Assembly: GCF_023715685.1 (NCBI RefSeq)
Contig: NZ_JAMBOQ010000004.1
Location: 124,001 to 188,000, forward strand
Source: Priestia aryabhattai
GTDB taxonomy: Bacteria; Bacillota; Bacilli; Bacillales; Bacillaceae_H
Reading direction: 5' to 3'
Length of the DNA stretch: 64,000 nt
Below, piece by piece: positions 61,492 to 64,000 of this stretch. The notes under the pieces are model-generated. The model did not search any database, was not told where the DNA came from, and saw only the letters and a list, made by a program, of their open reading frames with translations. Position numbers and translations under genes: made by a program. Numbering within the stretch: the stretch's first letter is position 1; every line of letters begins with the position of its first letter.

Positions 61492-61950
61492 ATGACAGGT
61501 GCTCAGCTCTTAATTAATATCATGGCATGGTTTGTGCTTCACATGTTCATCGCCTACAGATGTACAAAAATTTCTACCTTTTATTTAAAAAAGAACCTTG
61601 TGCTGTTTAAGATTCAAAGCTGGGAAACAGTTGGAATATATAAGAAACTAGGGGTACACCGATGGAAAACGTGGCTTCCTGATGCAGGAAAGCTATTTAA
61701 ACGAGGGTTTTACAAAAAGAAATGGGAGAGTAGAACGAAGGAATATGCACAGCTTTTTTTAATTGAAACAAATCGAGCAGAGTTAACTCACTGGATTAGC
61801 ATACTTCCTTCTATTCTTTTTTTTATATGGAACTCTCCGTCTATAGGTGTTTGGATGGTTATTTATGCGATGGTTGCAAACGTACCGTTTATTTTGGTTC
61901 AACGGTATAATCGAATACGAATTCATCAAGTCGTTTTGAAACTCAAATGA
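61492..61950 (+). CDS. crtO: Glycosyl-4,4'-diaponeurosporenoate acyltransferase CrtO-like
   Basis: A 152-residue membrane protein with helices at both ends and a basic central segment (KKLGVHRWKTWLPDAGKLFK) typical of CrtO, which adds a fatty acid to the sugar of the carotenoid. It directly follows crtQ, supporting this reading. No separate promoter. crtM and the other desaturase genes are not in the window. Confidence 0.8.
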   Translation: MTGAQLLINIMAWFVLHMFIAYRCTKISTFYLKKNLVLFKIQSWETVGIYKKLGVHRWKTWLPDAGKLFKRGFYKKKWESRTKEYAQLFLIETNRAELTHWISILPSILFFIWNSPSIGVWMVIYAMVANVPFILVQRYNRIRIHQVVLKLK

Positions 61951-61952
61951 AA

Positions 61953-62405
61953 TTAATTAACGTGCCTTTGGCTCCGAGTAGGGGCCTCGGTTTTTATTTT
62001 TTTCTCCTTATTCGAAGACAATAATTTCTTGGATAAAAGAAAAAAAGAAGCAAAGGCGATATAAATACTAAAAAAGACTAAAAATCCCCATAAACCTGCT
62101 ATGGCATCATCAAATTCCATATTACCTCGAGTGGTAATTCCTTGCTGAATTTCAATAGCAAAAACTAAGACAAGCATAACGGTGAGGGTATAGATAAAAG
62201 AAATAGCTGTAATACTAAATTTCCATTTTGACAATAATTTAAAAATCATATAAACGCTTAAAAACGTGAGCAGTCCAATAATACCAATAATCCAGAAGTG
62301 AAGTTCTTTATCTGAAAGAGAAAATCCTAGTAAATAAAAAATATAAATTAATCCGTCGTGTAATACATTAATAATATTTGTAATGAAAACAATACATTCT
62401 TTCAT
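61953..62405 (-). CDS. Four-helix membrane protein (150 aa)
   Basis: Unrecognised. Hydrophobic segments near residues 5-25, 35-55, 65-85 and 110-135 (for example FWIIGIIGLLTFLSVYMIF, WGFLVFFSIYIAFASFFLLS), with a basic hydrophilic tail. AAAGGAG precedes the ATG at 62405; the frame to 62462 is not used. It is convergent with crtO. Confidence 0.6.
   Translation of the reverse strand: MKECIVFITNIINVLHDGLIYIFYLLGFSLSDKELHFWIIGIIGLLTFLSVYMIFKLLSKWKFSITAISFIYTLTVMLVLVFAIEIQQGITTRGNMEFDDAIAGLWGFLVFFSIYIAFASFFLLSKKLLSSNKEKKIKTEAPTRSQRHVN
61974..62001 (+). terminator. Terminator after crtO
   Basis: CCGAG / CTCGG short GC stem followed by a long T-rich tail, inside the 3' end of the convergent membrane-protein gene. 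Confidence 0.6.
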
Positions 62406-63074
62406 TTTTTCTCCTTTATAAAAATGTAAGACGTTTAAACTTTTAGGTATACAAGCATGCATAGCCCGTACTCATTCCAATTTTATATAAAAAATGCACT
62501 TTCTAGATCAGACGTTAAAAAGATCTGAAATTTCAAATAATATTTATAATTTATATTATAAACAAAAAGGTAAAAAAATAAAAATTTTCGATGCAAACTG
62601 ACACATTTTTTTCATATTTAAAGAAAGAAATGACTCAAAATATGTGGTTTACTGTAGAAAGAAAAGAAAATAAGAGGTAGTGATATAACAAATATTCACA
62701 AGTGCTTTTATGCATTCTCTTGTAAAGTAGAAGGGAAACTAAGGCAAGTGTTAAATTTATATGTATATTGGACAAAATAAAAAATAAATATAAAATATTG
62801 AAACCTAAAGAGAAGCTGTCCGTATTAAATAGCGAGAAGAAAAAAGCGCAGGATACATTTGTGTTTAAAAGCCGATAGAGCTGGGAATAAGAAAGTAGTT
62901 ATTTTCTCACGTTTGGTGAAAATTATACGTGGTGGTGTTGACAATTTTTTTAAAAGAGTTAAAATGTGAAAGAACAGATTAGCTCTCTTACATTTTTTGT
63001 AAGGGAGATTTATTTTTACAATTACTATAAAAATAAAAGTGAGCTTAAATTTCAATAGAGACAGAGGTGGGAAT
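62406..63074. other. Long AT-rich intergenic region before ltaS
   Basis: About 670 bases without a supportable gene. It holds the ltaS promoter (TTGACA 62938-62943, 16-base spacer, TAAAAT 62960-62965) and a hairpin CTCtCTTACA / TGTAAGgGAG (about 62981-63006) in the 5' leader. A minus-strand ORF across the last part lacks a ribosome site. Confidence 0.55.
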
Positions 63075-64000
63075 ATGAAACAGCTCATGACAAACGGTAA
63101 AAATATTTTTTCGAAACAGCTGCCGTTATTTCTAATTGCAGTTTTGTTGTTTTGGATTAAAACGTATACCGTTTATCGTATCGAATTTAACTTAGGGCTA
63201 GATAATTTTATGCAAAAGTTCTTACTTTTCATAAACCCAATTGGTTCAGCAATTTTCTTTTTTGCCATCGCATTACTATTTAAAGGGCGCGGAAAAGTAC
63301 GAGCATTGCTTGGAATGAATTTTTTACTTTCATTCATCTTGTACGCAAATGTAGTATACTATCGCTTCTTTAATGATTTTATTACTGTTCCTGTATTGAC
63401 TCAGTCAAACAATTTTGGTCAATTAGGCGGCAGTGCCATGGCTTTAATTAGCCCAACTGATATTTTATACTTTACAGATTTCTTTATTCTTTTAGTTTTG
63501 GTACTATGGAAAAAAGTTGACTTACCAGCAACAATTAGTCGACGTACTGTGACAGGTGTATTTTTATCAGGGATTTTATTCTTAAGTGCCAATATCGCAC
63601 TAGCGGAAATGGATCGTCCTCAACTATTAACGAGAACATTTGACCGCAACTATTTAGTAAAATATTTAGGAACGTATAACTATACGATTTATGATATCAT
63701 CCAAAGCTCGAAATCTTCAGCACAGCGCGCGCTAGCAGATAGCAGTGATGTGGCTGAGGTAGAGAACTATGCAAAAGCAACATATGCTGAGCCGAACAAA
63801 GAATATTTTGGGCAAGCAAAAGGCAAAAACGTTATCTATATTTCATTAGAGTCACTTCAGTCATTTATGATTGGTTATAAGTTAAATGGTGAAGAAGTAA
63901 CGCCATTCTTGAACTCACTATTAAAAGATCAGAACACATTGTATTTCGATAACTTCTTCCATCAAACAGGGCAAGGTAAAACGTCAGATGCAGAATTCAT
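63075..64000 (+). CDS. ltaS: Lipoteichoic acid synthase LtaS-type, N-terminal part (runs off the window)
   Basis: Polymerises glycerol phosphate from phosphatidylglycerol onto a glycolipid anchor at the outer membrane face. The first 308 residues are present: five N-terminal helices (PLFLIAVLLFWIKTYTVYRI and following), the linker, then the sulfatase-like domain with YISLESLQSF (metal Glu) and HQTGQGKTSDAEF, whose Thr303 is the catalytic nucleophile. GAGGTGGG precedes the ATG. Bacillus has several paralogues (LtaS, YfnI, YqgS, YvgJ), so the exact one is not certain. Confidence 0.92.
   Translation, partial: MKQLMTNGKNIFSKQLPLFLIAVLLFWIKTYTVYRIEFNLGLDNFMQKFLLFINPIGSAIFFFAIALLFKGRGKVRALLGMNFLLSFILYANVVYYRFFNDFITVPVLTQSNNFGQLGGSAMALISPTDILYFTDFFILLVLVLWKKVDLPATISRRTVTGVFLSGILFLSANIALAEMDRPQLLTRTFDRNYLVKYLGTYNYTIYDIIQSSKSSAQRALADSSDVAEVENYAKATYAEPNKEYFGQAKGKNVIYISLESLQSFMIGYKLNGEEVTPFLNSLLKDQNTLYFDNFFHQTGQGKTSDAEF

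Noticed and set aside
62825..63088. An 87-codon minus-strand ORF before ltaS
   Set aside because: It covers the ltaS promoter, leader hairpin and start codon and has no initiation signals.

Overview
The window reads as chromosomal DNA of a low-GC, endospore-forming Bacillaceae. The closest fit I know is Priestia (Bacillus) megaterium: the Shine-Dalgarno sites are strong, factor-independent terminators follow most genes, and several Bacillus-type proteins are present (TnrA, replication terminator protein Rtp, AbrB/Abh, GerP-like spore proteins, BshB2, bacilliredoxin, YpjP, the ypgQ/bsaA/ypgR group). There is also a long cobalamin salvage operon behind a B12 riboswitch. I see no rRNA, tRNA, CRISPR array, prophage or insertion sequence with a transposase. 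All names come from reading the sequence and from memory of the families; no database search was run.

Layout. 1-13.5 kb: 3' part of topB, a hotdog thioesterase and a Nudix gene whose ends share one 41-bp palindrome, a YetF-type membrane protein, a secreted alpha/beta hydrolase, an AEC permease, zwf, a GntR regulator divergent from a tartrate/malate dehydrogenase, an MFS pump, an HxlR regulator and a two-gene ribA-ribD unit. 13.7-22.8 kb: a PlcR/RRNPP-type regulator followed by an unannotated 39-codon exported peptide gene (a likely quorum-sensing pair), small hydrophilic proteins, a structured leader before a small HTH protein, a FusB-type EF-G-binding protein, a sulfurtransferase, a Cof phosphatase, a split endopeptidase/peptidoglycan-binding pair and a polysaccharide deacetylase. 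23.1-25.3 kb: a cluster of five GerPA/GerPF-like sequences, one fused to a GerPC-like coiled-coil segment. 25.5-37.8 kb: metA, fhs, a dispersed repeat, glutathione peroxidase, an HD hydrolase, an ABC-F ATPase, a YpgR protein, a second deacetylase, bacilliredoxin, a methyltransferase, YpjP and a thioredoxin-like protein.

37.9-44.9 kb is the cobalamin region: riboswitch, btuF, cbiZ, cbiB, cobD, cobU, cobS, cobC, a degenerate second CobU-like gene and pduO. The last seven genes overlap or touch and form one operon that would turn imported corrinoids into adenosylcobalamin. No corrin-ring genes are present, and the BtuCD permease is missing between btuF and cbiZ.

45-64 kb: RarD, tnrA, a COG0523 metallochaperone, a PanE-type reductase plus a GIY-YIG/HTH protein, a YpcP exonuclease, the yojF-bshB2-proC group, a decayed anti-sigma factor, Hsp20, rtp, an AbrB/Abh regulator, a MATE pump and an SDR. 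A carotenoid cluster follows, made of a desaturase/oxidase with a damaged start codon divergent from crtQ-crtO. The window ends inside ltaS.

The most interesting items are the regulator-peptide pair at 13.8-14.9 kb, the GerP-like cluster, the Rtp homologue, three signs of gene decay (anti-sigma factor, carotenoid desaturase start, CbiZ 5' end), the GIY-YIG protein whose catalytic glutamate appears replaced, and a structured short-ORF leader at 16.5 kb.
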